From: Micromonospora matsumotoense
GTDB lineage: Bacteria > Actinomycetota > Actinomycetes > Mycobacteriales > Micromonosporaceae
Length of the DNA: 60,348 bases
Reading direction: 5' to 3'
Assembly (NCBI RefSeq): GCF_900091525.1
Contig: NZ_FMCU01000029.1
Coordinates: 1 to 60,348, forward strand
Part shown: in pieces, positions 16,222 to 25,677 of the stretch
Position numbering within the stretch: position 1 is the first letter of the stretch
Layout: the number at the start of each line of letters is the position of its first letter
Translations under genes and position numbers: made by a program
The notes under the pieces: model-generated
Database searches by the model: none
Told to the model about the DNA's origin: nothing
Seen by the model: the letters and a program-made list of their open reading frames with translations, nothing else

Positions 16222-17007
16222 GTGGGTCGATGTGGAGAGTCGAGGCGGTGACGCTCGCCGGCGAGCGAGGAGGGAGAAGGAGTTCGGCAGTCGGCCGTCC
16301 CATGCGGCGGCGCTGACACCGCCCGCCCGCCAGAACGGCTCGGCATACTCACCGACGTGCAGGACCTCCATGCCGGCGGCCACCACCGCGGTGATGATCT
16401 GACCGAGGTTCCACTGCCACTCGACCGCGCCGTTGCCGGGGAAGGTGTCGTTGACGTGGCTGGTGGCGAAGTAGCTGCGGTCGGGGCGGATCCGGGGCTG
16501 GTCGGTGTCCCACGTCCACAGCGGTACTGCCGGATGTGCCTCGTAGACGAACAGGTGCCCGGCGGGTCGTAGCAGCCTGACCACCTCGTTGGCCCACGCG
16601 TCCAGGTCGGGCATCCAGATCAGCGCGCCCTTCCCGGTGTAGACCAGGTCGGCGCTGGCGTCCGGCAAGGGTACGTGCTGTGGCACCGTGGCGGCGATGT
16701 ACCGGCATGCCACGCCGAGTTCGTCGGCTCGCCGCTGCGCCGCATCGACGGCGACTTCGCTGTAGTCGACGCCGACCACGGATCTGGCCCCGGCGTACAC
16801 GAGCGCGGGGTCGTCCAGGCCGTGGCCGCTCTGAAGATGGATCACCTCGGGCGCATGGGCCAGGACATCCCGCAGCAGGTCGCGCTCGATGTCGATGAGC
16901 GAGTCACCGGTCGCTGCCTGGGCCAACAGATCGTCGTACTCGCGTACATGCTTCTGTGACGCCGTCTCCCAGGCGATCTTGTTCGTCAGCGTCGTCGGAT
17001 CGTCCAT
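16213..17007 (-). CDS. Class I SAM-dependent methyltransferase
   Basis: A 264-residue protein; AAGGAGG upstream favours the second of two adjacent ATGs (17007) over the first (17010). The Rossmann core is visible: motif I variant VIHLQSGHGLDDPALVYAGA followed by SVVGVDYSEVAV (acidic ribose-binding residue), then DASADLVYTGKGALIWMPDL and VVRLLRPAGHLFVYEAHP. This resembles small actinobacterial UbiE/Methyltransf_11 enzymes of unknown substrate. It lies 95 bases after the alpha-galactosidase on the same strand and may be the last gene of the ROK-GH36 unit. No carbohydrate role is obvious. Confidence 0.85.
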   Translation of the reverse strand: MDDPTTLTNKIAWETASQKHVREYDDLLAQAATGDSLIDIERDLLRDVLAHAPEVIHLQSGHGLDDPALVYAGARSVVGVDYSEVAVDAAQRRADELGVACRYIAATVPQHVPLPDASADLVYTGKGALIWMPDLDAWANEVVRLLRPAGHLFVYEAHPAVPLWTWDTDQPRIRPDRSYFATSHVNDTFPGNGAVEWQWNLGQIITAVVAAGMEVLHVGEYAEPFWRAGGVSAAAWDGRLPNSFSLLARRRASPPRLSTSTHLT

Positions 17008-17102
17008 CATGTCCTCCTTCACGCCACCAGGCTTCTTCAAGAGGGTCGACCGGCACGGCGATGCGGCAGAGCCCACCACAGAACGCATTGCCGCTGCGGT
17101 CG

Positions 17103-19259
17103 TCAGACTGCGGTGAGGTGCAGCACGAGCGCCTGTACCGGCCAGAGGGCGGGTAGCTGCAGGCCGACCTCGGTGAGCACCAGGCCCGGGACGACGACCG
17201 GTGTCTTGCCCACCCACGCCGGGGTTGCCCATCCCCACTGCGCCGCGCCGATCTCGTCGCGGAGGCGCACCGAGTATCGGCGCTCCGGGTCCAGACCGTC
17301 CAGCCGCAGCCGCTCGACCAGCGCCTCCTCGAACGAGCTGACCGTGCACACGGTGAACAGCGCCTCGCCCCGGTCGGGGGCGACCACGCCGCGCACCCGC
17401 AGCGCCGGATCGCGTACGTCCGGGTGCACCACGGTGCCGGTGTGCAACAACCCGCGGAGCTCCTTGTAGAGGTCGGCGAACGCGGTGATCGCGTCGACCT
17501 CCTCGTCGGTACACCCCACGATGTCCCACTCGAACCCTGCCGAGCCCTGCAGGGCGGTGGCCATGCGGTAGGACAGGGTGGTGGCGCGACCCGACGAGTG
17601 TGCGGGCGAGGGGCCCACATGAGCGCCGACGAGCTCCGGTGGCAGCAGGAGTTCCGTCCAGCGTTGGATGTCCTGCCGCTCGACGGGGTCGTTGGAGTCC
17701 GACGCCCACACCCGGTCGGTGCGTTCGAGGATGCCGAGGTCGGCGCGTGCCCCGCCCGAGGAGCACGACTCGATTTCGAGGCCCGGGTGGTCGGTTCTGA
17801 GGCGCTCGATCAGCCGGTACGTGGCGAGCGTCTGCGCGTGCGTGCCGGGTACCCCGTCATGGACCGCTTCGACCAGGTCCCGATTGTGGTCCCACTTGAT
17901 GAAGTCGATGCCGAGCCCGCCAATCAGCGTGGACATGTGCGCCCGCACGTGCTCCCAGGCTTCGGGATGGGCCAGGTCGAGCACGTACTGGGTGCGGAAG
18001 GACAGCCCCGCGGGCGACGGAACCGACGCCGGGTTGGCGAGCAGCCAGTCCGGGTGCGCGCGGGCCAACTCCGAGTCGAGGTTGACCATTTCGGGCTCGA
18101 ACCACAGCCCGAACTGCATGCCGAGTGAGTGGACGAGGTCTGCCAGAGGTTCGAGGCCCTGCGGCCACACCGTCGGGTCGACCTGCCAGTCGCCCAGCCC
18201 TGCGGTGTCGTCGCGGCGGCCGAGAAACCAGCCGTCGTCGAGCACGAAGCGCTCCACGCCCACGGCGGCGGCGCGGTGTGCGAGCTGCTCCAGGCGGGCG
18301 GGGTCGTGCTGGAAGTAGACCGCCTCCCACGTGTTGAGCACGAGCGGCCGGGGGGTACGGGGATGCTGGGGCCGCGCCCGTGTCCAGGTGTGAAAGCGTT
18401 CCGCGATGCCGTCGAGACCCGCGGCGGACCACGCGAAGTACGCCGTGGGGGTGCGGTACGACTCGCCGGGAGCCAGGCGCACCTCCCCGCGTCGCAACAG
18501 CTCGCCGACGCCGAGCAGCGTGACATGCTCCGTGACCCGGTCGGTGCGGTGACGGACGTCGGCACTCCAACCGAGGTGGACCGCCCACGCCTCACCCCGG
18601 CGGTTGCGCGGTGACCCGATCGACGCGATCGTCACCCATGGGGCGTCGTGCCCCCCACGGCCGCGGCGCGACTCGCGGGTGGTCGTCCCCCGGGGCATGG
18701 CCGTGGTGAGCGGCGACCTCTCCCGGGTCCAACGCCCGGAGAAGGCGGTGAGGTGGTCGGCGGTCTTCGGCACCGGGAGCGTCGCCTCCAGCCATGCCAC
18801 CTCCACCTCCCCGGCACCGTCGTTGATCAGCTCGTGCTGCAGGAGCGCCAGCCCGCCGGCACCGAGTTCCACCCGGATGCGCAGGGTCAGGCCGGCGACG
18901 GCGTCGGTAGCGGTGATGCGCACGGACCCGGAATCCTCGTGCTCGACCTGCGACGACCAGCGCGGATAGAGGGGACGGCCGTCGCGGGTGGCGAGCAGAC
19001 CCGGTCGGCCGGACCAGCCGTTCGCTTCCTCGGGCACGACTGGTAGGCGCCAGGCGGCGTCCAGCGTGCCGGGCGTCGTCTGCCGGCTGGTGGCCAGGTC
19101 CAGGGCGTCGAGGTCGCCGGCCTCCAGCGGGCCGAGGTCGGCGCCCCAGTGCAGGACGGCGGGCAGGCCGGTGGCGGGATGGGCGAGGATGATGGCCACG
19201 CCGTCGCGGCGCAGTGCTGTCCAGGCGGTGTGCGGTACGGGGGTGCGTGGAGACGACAT
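17103..19259 (-). CDS. Alpha-galactosidase, GH36 (intracellular)
   Basis: A 718-residue protein without signal peptide, from ATG 19259 with AGGAGAGAG upstream. The N-terminal beta-supersandwich (to about 300) precedes the barrel. GH36 hallmarks are VLDDGWFLGRRDD, FGLWFEPEMVN, FIKWDHNRDL (nucleophile Asp), ESCSSGGARAD and WASDSNDPVERQ (acid/base Asp). It should remove alpha-1,6-galactose from imported galactomanno-oligosaccharides or raffinose-type sugars. It starts 49 bases after the ROK regulator and is probably co-transcribed with it, divergent from the manno-oligosaccharide transporter operon. Confidence 0.93.
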   Translation of the reverse strand: MSSPRTPVPHTAWTALRRDGVAIILAHPATGLPAVLHWGADLGPLEAGDLDALDLATSRQTTPGTLDAAWRLPVVPEEANGWSGRPGLLATRDGRPLYPRWSSQVEHEDSGSVRITATDAVAGLTLRIRVELGAGGLALLQHELINDGAGEVEVAWLEATLPVPKTADHLTAFSGRWTRERSPLTTAMPRGTTTRESRRGRGGHDAPWVTIASIGSPRNRRGEAWAVHLGWSADVRHRTDRVTEHVTLLGVGELLRRGEVRLAPGESYRTPTAYFAWSAAGLDGIAERFHTWTRARPQHPRTPRPLVLNTWEAVYFQHDPARLEQLAHRAAAVGVERFVLDDGWFLGRRDDTAGLGDWQVDPTVWPQGLEPLADLVHSLGMQFGLWFEPEMVNLDSELARAHPDWLLANPASVPSPAGLSFRTQYVLDLAHPEAWEHVRAHMSTLIGGLGIDFIKWDHNRDLVEAVHDGVPGTHAQTLATYRLIERLRTDHPGLEIESCSSGGARADLGILERTDRVWASDSNDPVERQDIQRWTELLLPPELVGAHVGPSPAHSSGRATTLSYRMATALQGSAGFEWDIVGCTDEEVDAITAFADLYKELRGLLHTGTVVHPDVRDPALRVRGVVAPDRGEALFTVCTVSSFEEALVERLRLDGLDPERRYSVRLRDEIGAAQWGWATPAWVGKTPVVVPGLVLTEVGLQLPALWPVQALVLHLTAV

Positions 19260-19308
19260 CTCTCTCCTGGCTCTCGTCGGGCGGGACCGGGCGGGGTGGG
19301 TGGGGACG

Positions 19309-20520
19309 TCAGGCGGGCGTCCTGGCGATGTGCTCCACGGCGACGCTGCGCAGGACGTGGAGGGCGCCGCCGATGGCGGCGGCGGTGTCCACGTTGGCGG
19401 ACAGGAGGACGCGGGGTCGGCTGAGCTTTCGGCTGAGCGCGTGGCGGGTCAGCTCCGCCTCGATGAACTGCTGGTAGAGCGGGCCGGCGCTGATGAGGGC
19501 GGGTCCGGCCAGCACGACGGTGTCGAGATCGAAGAGGTTTACCATGGTCACCGCCGTGCGACCGATCCAGCGGGCGGACTGCTGGAGGATCGTCGTGGCG
19601 TCCGGGTCGCCCGCCTGCCAGCCGCGCACGACGCGCCCGAAGTCGGCGAGGGTGTTCTCCTCGTGGGCCTTGATGCCGAGGCGCTCGGCGAGGTCGGGGC
19701 GGGCGAGCACCTGCGCGACGACCGTGCGCGGGCCCGCCTCGGCCTCGGCGCAGCCGCGGTTGCCGCAGACGCAGGGGGCGCTGGCGCCCATGAGCCCCAC
19801 GTGCCCTATCTCGACGGCGTTCGAGGCGCGACCGCGGTAGGCGTTGCCGTCCGCCACGATGCCGCCACCCAGGCCGGAGCCCAGATAGATGAGCCCGAAC
19901 GTGTCGGTCGGCACCGTGCCGGACCACTGCTCGCCGGTGGCCGCTGCCGTCGCGTCGTTCTCCAGCAGGACGGGTAGACCGAGCCGGTTCGACAGTGTCG
20001 ACGTCAGGGGATACTGGAGCCAGTCGGGCGTGGGATGGGCCATCAGCAGCATGCCGCGCTCGCGGTCCTGAGGCCCGTGGGTGACCAGGCCGACGCCGAG
20101 GACCCGCCCGCGCGGCACGCCCGTGCGGTGTACCAGGTCGTCGACCTGGTCGGCCAGGGTGGAGACGGCCGAATCCGGCCCGCTGGTCCCGGTGCCGCGG
20201 AAGCCTGCGGTCGCGACCCGCCGGCCGGCGAAGTCGATCACGACGATCGTCGTCGTGGTGCGGTCGAACTGGACGCCGACGGCGTACCAGGCATCGGCCT
20301 CCAGTTCCAGCAGGCGTCGGGGCTGGCCCCGGCCCTGCTGCTCACGACCCACCTCGCGCACGAGGCCCCCGTCGAGCAGACGGCGGACCACATGGGTGAT
20401 CCTGGCCTGCGTGAGGCCGGAGAGTTCGGCGAGCTCCACCCGGCTGAGCGTGCCGCGGGTGCGCAGGAGATCGAGCATTCGCCCGGCCGTGGTGACGCGG
20501 CCATCGTCCTTGCGGAGCAT
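19309..20520 (-). CDS. ROK-family transcriptional regulator (ROK1)
   Basis: A 403-residue protein from ATG 20520, with AGGAGGG eight bases upstream. The N-terminal winged helix (LSRVELAELSGLTQARITHV) binds DNA. The rest is the ROK sugar-sensing fold with ATPase-like motifs (VVIDFAGRRVATAGF, VLLENDATAAATGE, LGSGLGGGIV), EIGHVGL and the zinc motif CVCGNRGCAEAEAG. It is placed between the GH36 gene (same strand, 49 bases) and the divergent ABC transporter operon. It most likely represses both until a manno- or galacto-sugar binds. It is clearly paralogous to ROK2 near 35 kb. Confidence 0.9.
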   Translation of the reverse strand: MLRKDDGRVTTAGRMLDLLRTRGTLSRVELAELSGLTQARITHVVRRLLDGGLVREVGREQQGRGQPRRLLELEADAWYAVGVQFDRTTTTIVVIDFAGRRVATAGFRGTGTSGPDSAVSTLADQVDDLVHRTGVPRGRVLGVGLVTHGPQDRERGMLLMAHPTPDWLQYPLTSTLSNRLGLPVLLENDATAAATGEQWSGTVPTDTFGLIYLGSGLGGGIVADGNAYRGRASNAVEIGHVGLMGASAPCVCGNRGCAEAEAGPRTVVAQVLARPDLAERLGIKAHEENTLADFGRVVRGWQAGDPDATTILQQSARWIGRTAVTMVNLFDLDTVVLAGPALISAGPLYQQFIEAELTRHALSRKLSRPRVLLSANVDTAAAIGGALHVLRSVAVEHIARTPA

Positions 20521-20984
20521 GCCAAAGCCCTCCTGGTATCCGATCGGGAGCTGGAGCCGGGTTGATCACTCCCGCTCATATGTTCATCCGGTCAACTAAA
20601 TAGCGCAAGGGTCGACGAGAGCGACCTCGCCGGCCCGGGGAGGCCGATGGGTCGGGATCGGTGCGGTGTGGTCGGGCTGGACGACGGCGGCATGCCCGGT
20701 GGCAGCGTCCGCTCGGGCGGAAACCGCCGACAGTCCAGGCGTATCCGCTGCTCATGGTGCATGTGAAGGGTGCCGCGAATCCTCGGCGGGGTGGCCCGTC
20801 CCTGATGGTCGCCGGGGCGGGGCCGGGTAGCTGGGGTCAGCTGGCCGTCGGTTCCGGAGCGAGAACTTATCGAGATCAATTCGCCCCATGCATTGACTGA
20901 GTAAATTTAGTCGCTTAAGAATACATGTCATGCCCTTCCTGGGCCATGGCGGGCGAGCATCGCCCCCCGCGTGAAAGGACCAAG
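20521..20984. other. Divergent control region between ROK1 and the transporter operon
   Basis: No gene is supported here. GC content drops at both ends. The right end holds the transporter promoter (20893-20921). The left end, on the minus strand, contains ATTTAGTTGACC close to ROK1; the element ATTTAGTyG recurs at 20904-20912 inside the transporter promoter, so it is a candidate ROK1 half-site on both sides. About 240 bases between them show no motif I can name. Confidence 0.4.
20893..20921 (+). promoter_or_regulatory. Promoter of the manno-oligosaccharide operon
   Basis: TTGACT (20893-20898), 17-base spacer, TAAGAA (20916-20921). The spacer contains AAATTT and ATTTAGTCG, flanked by GACT/AGTC, which may be the ROK1 binding site. 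Transcription would start about 55 bases before the substrate-binding protein gene. Confidence 0.6.
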
Positions 20985-22661
20985 ATGTCTCTTCTCACCG
21001 GCATGTCGCGCCGCGCTGCGACGCTCGCCGGCGCAGCCGCGCTCGGCCTCGTGCTGACCGGCTGCTCCGGCGGGACCACGTCCGCCGGCTCGGAGGCCAC
21101 GCTCGTGGCCTACACCGGTCAATCGGGCGACTACCAGATCAACTTCAACCCATTCTCGCCGTCCCGGATCGGGGGCCTTGGCGCGACCTACGAGACGCTG
21201 TTCTTCGTCAACAAGGCCAAGGTGTCCGACCTCGTGCCGCTGCTCGGCACCCAGCAGTCCTGGAACACCGACGGCACCGTCCTCTCGGTGACCCTGCGCG
21301 ACGGGGTGACGTGGAGCGACGGTCAACCCTTCACCGCGAAGGACGTCGCGTTCACCTTCGGCCTGCTGAAGAGCAACGCGGCCATCAACAACATCGGTTT
21401 CGACGGCACCGCCACCGCGGTGGACGACACCCATGTCACCTTCACGTTCAAGGCACCCGCCTTCGTCAAGGGCCCCGACCTGCTCGGCACCGTGCCGATC
21501 GTCCCCGAGCACCTGTGGAAGACCATCAACCCCACCCAGGACGTCGTCGAGAAGCCCATCGGCACCGGCGCCTACCTGATCGGCGAGTTCAAGCCGCAGG
21601 CCTTCACCTATGCGGCGAACCCCAAGTACTGGGGCGGCGAACCGAAGGTCAAGAAGATCCGCTTCGTCGCGCTGTCGGGCAACCAGGCCGGCGCGGACGG
21701 CATCGCGGCCGGCACTGTCGACTGGTTCACCGGGCCGATCCCCGACATCAAGAACACCAAGAAGAACTTCCCGAAGTACGACGCGTACACCCAGTGGCAG
21801 AACCAGATGGTGCTCGCCACCTGCTCCAGCGTGCAGATGGGCTGCAAGGGCCCGCAGACCGACCCCGCCGTCCGGCACGCCCTCTACGCCGCCCTCAACC
21901 GGACGCAGCTCAACAAACTGGCGTTCCAGGACACCGCCAGCGCGATCTCCCCCGCCTTCACGCTCACCCCCAGCCAGGACCAGTTCGCCTCCGCCGCCCT
22001 CACGGAGAAGGTGGCGCCCATGGCCGCCGAACCGCAGAAGACCGCGCAGAGCTTGGAACAGGCCGGCTGGGTCAAGGGCGCCGACGGCATCTACGCCAAG
22101 GGCGGCCAGCGGCTGTCTCTGACAGTCGAGGTCGTCACCGGCTGGACGGACTACATCACCGCGATCGACACGATGGCCTCGCAGGCCAAGGCCGCCGGAA
22201 TCGACCTGCAAGCCGCCCAGTCCTCCTGGAACGAGTGGACGGAGAAGAAGGGATCCGGCAACTTCCAGCTGGTCATCGACTCGCTCGGGCAGGGCCCCGC
22301 GCCGGATCCGTTCTACCTCTACACCTACTTCTTCGACTCCAACACCGGAGCCAAGGTGGGTAAGTCAGCCGGAAACAACTTCTCCCGCTACACCAACCCG
22401 GAGGTCGACGCGGCGCTCGACAAGCTGGCCGCGCTCCCGCTCGACGACCAGGCGGCCCGGCAGCCCTACTTCGACACCATCCAGCAGGCGGTCGTGCGGG
22501 ACATGCCGTACGTCCCGGTCCTGACCGGCGGGACGACGAGCGTGTGGAGTACCGCGAAGTTCAGCGGCTGGCCCTCGGACCAGGACCTGTACGCCTTCCC
22601 CGCGGTGTGGTCATCCCTCGACGCCGCGGAGATCTTCAAGCGGCTCAAGCCCCAGAGCTGA
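20985..22661 (+). CDS. ABC transporter substrate-binding lipoprotein, PepT/DppA type
   Basis: A 558-residue protein from ATG 20985 (GAAAGGA upstream). The N-terminus MSLLTGMSRRAATLAGAAAL is a signal peptide leading to lipobox LTGC. The body is an SBP family 5 protein (DppA/OppA type) with LRDGVTWSDGQPFTAKDVAFTF as the family signature and KPIGTGAYL further on. Family 5 binding proteins carry peptides but also oligosaccharides; here the operon continues with mannosidase, isomerase and sugar kinase, so manno-oligosaccharides are the likeliest ligand. Confidence 0.9.
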   Translation: MSLLTGMSRRAATLAGAAALGLVLTGCSGGTTSAGSEATLVAYTGQSGDYQINFNPFSPSRIGGLGATYETLFFVNKAKVSDLVPLLGTQQSWNTDGTVLSVTLRDGVTWSDGQPFTAKDVAFTFGLLKSNAAINNIGFDGTATAVDDTHVTFTFKAPAFVKGPDLLGTVPIVPEHLWKTINPTQDVVEKPIGTGAYLIGEFKPQAFTYAANPKYWGGEPKVKKIRFVALSGNQAGADGIAAGTVDWFTGPIPDIKNTKKNFPKYDAYTQWQNQMVLATCSSVQMGCKGPQTDPAVRHALYAALNRTQLNKLAFQDTASAISPAFTLTPSQDQFASAALTEKVAPMAAEPQKTAQSLEQAGWVKGADGIYAKGGQRLSLTVEVVTGWTDYITAIDTMASQAKAAGIDLQAAQSSWNEWTEKKGSGNFQLVIDSLGQGPAPDPFYLYTYFFDSNTGAKVGKSAGNNFSRYTNPEVDAALDKLAALPLDDQAARQPYFDTIQQAVVRDMPYVPVLTGGTTSVWSTAKFSGWPSDQDLYAFPAVWSSLDAAEIFKRLKPQS

Positions 22662-22697
22662 CCGCCCCAGACGTCGCCCCGAGGAGAGAGCGTTGCT

Positions 22698-23687
22698 GTG
22701 AGTTACTTCCTTCGCAAGCTGGGTTTCTATGTGGTGGCCCTCTGGGCCGCCCTGACCCTCAACTTCGCCATCCCGCGCCTCCTGCCCGGCAACCCCGTCG
22801 ACATCCTGCTGGCCAAGCTCCAGCAGCGGGGCGGCTCGGTCAGCCCGGAGACGCGCAAGGCGTACACGCTCCTCCTCGGGGGTGACGACACGGGCTCCCT
22901 GTGGAGCCAGTACCTGAACTACCTCAAGAACCTCGCGCACGGCGACCTCGGTGTCTCGGTGAGCTACTACCCGGCCAAGGTCTCCGACGTGATCCTCGGG
23001 TCGCTGCCCTGGACCCTGGTGCTCGTCGGGGTCGCCACCGTCCTCGCCGCGCTGCTCGGGGTGCTCCTCGGCGCGATCGTGGGGTGGCGCCCCGGCACCT
23101 GGCTCGACTCGTTGGTCCCGGCCACGACGCTGCTGGCGGCCATCCCGTACTTCTGGCTCGCCCTGATCCTCACCTACCTGCTGGCCCGGGTACTCGGCTG
23201 GTTGCCGCTGCAGGGCGGCTACGACGTCGCGCTCACCCCCGGCTGGAACACGGAGTTCATCCTCTCGGCGGTGCAGTACGCGATCCTGCCCGCCCTGACC
23301 ATCGTCCTGGCGTCGATCGGCGGGTGGCTGCTCGGAATGCGGAACATGATGGTCTCCACCCTGTCGGAGGACTACGTCCTGACCGCAGAGGCCAAGGGCC
23401 TGGCACCGAGAAAGATCCGACGCTCCTACGCGGCGCGCAACGCCGCCCTTCCCTCCGTGGCCGGGTTCGCCATCTCCCTCGGGTTCGTGGTCTCCGGCTC
23501 GGTCATCACGGAGCAGGTCTTCTCCTACCCCGGGATCGGCGGGCGCCTGCTCGGCGCCGTGACGAACAACGACTATGCGCTCATGCAGGGGGTCTTCCTC
23601 TTCATCACGCTGGCCGTGCTCGGCGCCAACCTGATCGTCGACCTGCTCTACGGCCTGATCGACCCGCGCACCCGCGCCCGGCACTGA
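22698..23687 (+). CDS. ABC transporter permease, DppB type
   Basis: A 329-residue membrane protein from GTG 22698 (GGAGAGAG upstream). The first transmembrane segment is LGFYVVALWAALTLNFAIPRLLPGNP, typical of DppB/OppB permeases, followed by five more. The cytoplasmic EAA loop is DYVLTAEAKGLAPRKI. It pairs with the next permease and two ATPases to form a PepT-family importer. It follows the binding protein by 36 bases. Confidence 0.92.
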   Translation: MSYFLRKLGFYVVALWAALTLNFAIPRLLPGNPVDILLAKLQQRGGSVSPETRKAYTLLLGGDDTGSLWSQYLNYLKNLAHGDLGVSVSYYPAKVSDVILGSLPWTLVLVGVATVLAALLGVLLGAIVGWRPGTWLDSLVPATTLLAAIPYFWLALILTYLLARVLGWLPLQGGYDVALTPGWNTEFILSAVQYAILPALTIVLASIGGWLLGMRNMMVSTLSEDYVLTAEAKGLAPRKIRRSYAARNAALPSVAGFAISLGFVVSGSVITEQVFSYPGIGGRLLGAVTNNDYALMQGVFLFITLAVLGANLIVDLLYGLIDPRTRARH

Positions 23688-23701
23688 CGGGGGAGACCAC
23701 G

Positions 23702-24757
23702 ATGACGAACCTCACCCCCGCCAGCGCACCGACCGTGGCTGACGCCGCCGACACGCTGATCCAGCCGACCGGCTCGACGGGCCGTCCCGCCCGGTCAGGC
23801 TGGCGCATGCTCCTGCCCTCCATGACGCCCTGGCTGGCCATCGGTCTCACGCTGGTCGTCGGCATCACGCTCTTCGGAATCCTCGCCGTCTATGTCGTGG
23901 GCGATCCCAAGCAGATCCGGGACCAAGGGCTCACGCCGCCGTCGGCGCAGTTCCTGCTCGGCACCACCCAGACCGGGCAGGACGTGCTCGCACAACTCGC
24001 CTACGCCACCCGCGGCTCACTACAGATCGGCGTGCTCGTCGGCATCCTCGCCACCGTCCTGTCGGCGTTCTTCGGCATCTACGGCGCCTACCGCGGCGGC
24101 ATCCTCGACGAGGCGTTCTCCCTGCTGTCGAACGTCTTCCTCGTGATCCCCGGCCTGCCCCTGGTCATCGTGATCTCCGGCTTCGTACCGCGCGAGAGCC
24201 GTGGCGTGTGGACCATCGTCGTGGTGCTCGCCCTGACCAGTTGGGCCGCGTCGGCGCGGGTACTGCGCGCCCAGACGCTCTCGGTGCGAAACCGCGACTA
24301 CGTCGCCGCGTCGAAGGTCGCCGGTGAGAAACCCTGGCGGGTCATCGCCGTGGAGATCCTGCCGAACCTCCTGCCCGTCCTTGCGTCCCAGTTCGTGTTC
24401 GCGATCATCGCCGCGGTCCTCGGCGAGGCCGGTCTGGCCTTCATCGGCCTCGGCGCCTCGAACTCCGCAACGCTCGGCACGATGCTCTTCTACGCGCAGA
24501 ACGGGTACGCGCTGTCGCTCGGCGCCTGGTGGTGGTTCGTGCCGCCGGGCCTGATCATCGCGCTCTTCGGCATGGGCCTGTCCCTGGTCAACTTCTCGAT
24601 CGACGAGACCATCAACCCCAAGCTCAAGAACCTCCGCCTGTACCGCAGGCGCGCGCGGCGGACCGCGCGTATGGAGCGGCAACTGGCCCGACGCGGCGCA
24701 GGTGCCACGGGCACCCCGGCCACCCGTTCGACAGTCTCGGAGGCGCCCCCGCGATGA
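23702..24757 (+). CDS. ABC transporter permease, DppC type
   Basis: A 351-residue membrane protein from ATG 23702, 14 bases after the first permease (GGGGGAGA upstream). A basic N-terminus leads into WLAIGLTLVVGITLFGILAV; FLLGTTQTGQDVLAQL is the DppC-type periplasmic signature, and RDYVAASKVAGEKPWRVI is the EAA loop. The C-terminus is a long arginine-rich tail (RRRARRTARMERQLARRG) beyond the usual end. The stop overlaps the next ATG (ATGA). Confidence 0.92.
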   Translation: MTNLTPASAPTVADAADTLIQPTGSTGRPARSGWRMLLPSMTPWLAIGLTLVVGITLFGILAVYVVGDPKQIRDQGLTPPSAQFLLGTTQTGQDVLAQLAYATRGSLQIGVLVGILATVLSAFFGIYGAYRGGILDEAFSLLSNVFLVIPGLPLVIVISGFVPRESRGVWTIVVVLALTSWAASARVLRAQTLSVRNRDYVAASKVAGEKPWRVIAVEILPNLLPVLASQFVFAIIAAVLGEAGLAFIGLGASNSATLGTMLFYAQNGYALSLGAWWWFVPPGLIIALFGMGLSLVNFSIDETINPKLKNLRLYRRRARRTARMERQLARRGAGATGTPATRSTVSEAPPR

Positions 24758-25677
24758 ACACGACGCTGCTGAACGACGACACCCCCGCCACCGGCCGGCC
24801 GAGGGCCGACGCCGTCCTGACCGTCGAGAATCTCACCGTCGTGTACGAGGCGGACACCCCGGTCACGGCCGTCCGGGACGCGAGCCTGACCCTGCACCGG
24901 GGGGAGGTCCTCGGCCTGGCCGGCGAGTCCGGCTGCGGCAAGACCACCCTGGCGTACGCGATCAACCGCCTGCACCGGCCGCCCGCCCGGATCGCGTCCG
25001 GCCGCGTGACGTTCCACGACGGTGGCGGCGACGACGTCGATGTGCTCGCGCTGACCGACGCCGAGCTGCGCGCCTTTCGCTGGGAGAAACTCTCCATGGT
25101 GTTCCAGGGGGCGATGAACGCCCTCAACCCCGTCACCACCGTGCGGGCGCAACTGCGCGACACCCTCGTGGCCCACCGCCCCGGCCTGTCCCGGGCGAAG
25201 GTGCGCGAGCGATCCGAAGAGGTGCTGCGACGCGTCGGGGTGGACCCCCGGCGGTTGGGCTCCTACCCGCACGAGCTGTCGGGGGGAATGCGCCAACGAG
25301 TCATGATCGCCATGGCGATGCTGCTCCAACCACAGGTCATGATCCTGGACGAGCCCACCACGGCTCTGGACGTCGTCGTCCAACGCGAGATCCTGAGCGA
25401 GATCATGCGGCTCCGCGACGAGCTGAACTTCGCCGTCATCTTCATCACGCACGACCTGCCGCTGTTACTGGAGATCAGCGACCGCATCGCCGTCATGCTG
25501 GCGGGCGAGATCGTCGAGCTTGGTGCGGCCGACCTGTTGTACCGCCGCGCGCAGCATCCGTACACCCGCAAGCTCCTCGGCTCGTTCCCGAGCCTGTCCG
25601 GAGCGCGCGGGGCGTTCATCCGGTCCGGTGTCGACGAGACCGCCCTCACCGACGGCGCCATCGAGGAGCGAGCATGA
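24754..25677 (+). CDS. ABC transporter ATP-binding protein, DppD type
   Basis: A 307-residue ATPase starting at ATG 24754, which overlaps the permease stop. Walker A GESGCGKTTL, signature LSGGMRQR, Walker B VMILDEPTTALD and the switch His in FITHDLPLL are all present. The C-terminal HPYTRKLLGSFPSL segment is that of oligopeptide/dipeptide transporter ATPases. It works as a heterodimer with the next gene product and is linked to it by an ATGA overlap. Confidence 0.93.
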   Translation: MNTTLLNDDTPATGRPRADAVLTVENLTVVYEADTPVTAVRDASLTLHRGEVLGLAGESGCGKTTLAYAINRLHRPPARIASGRVTFHDGGGDDVDVLALTDAELRAFRWEKLSMVFQGAMNALNPVTTVRAQLRDTLVAHRPGLSRAKVRERSEEVLRRVGVDPRRLGSYPHELSGGMRQRVMIAMAMLLQPQVMILDEPTTALDVVVQREILSEIMRLRDELNFAVIFITHDLPLLLEISDRIAVMLAGEIVELGAADLLYRRAQHPYTRKLLGSFPSLSGARGAFIRSGVDETALTDGAIEERA

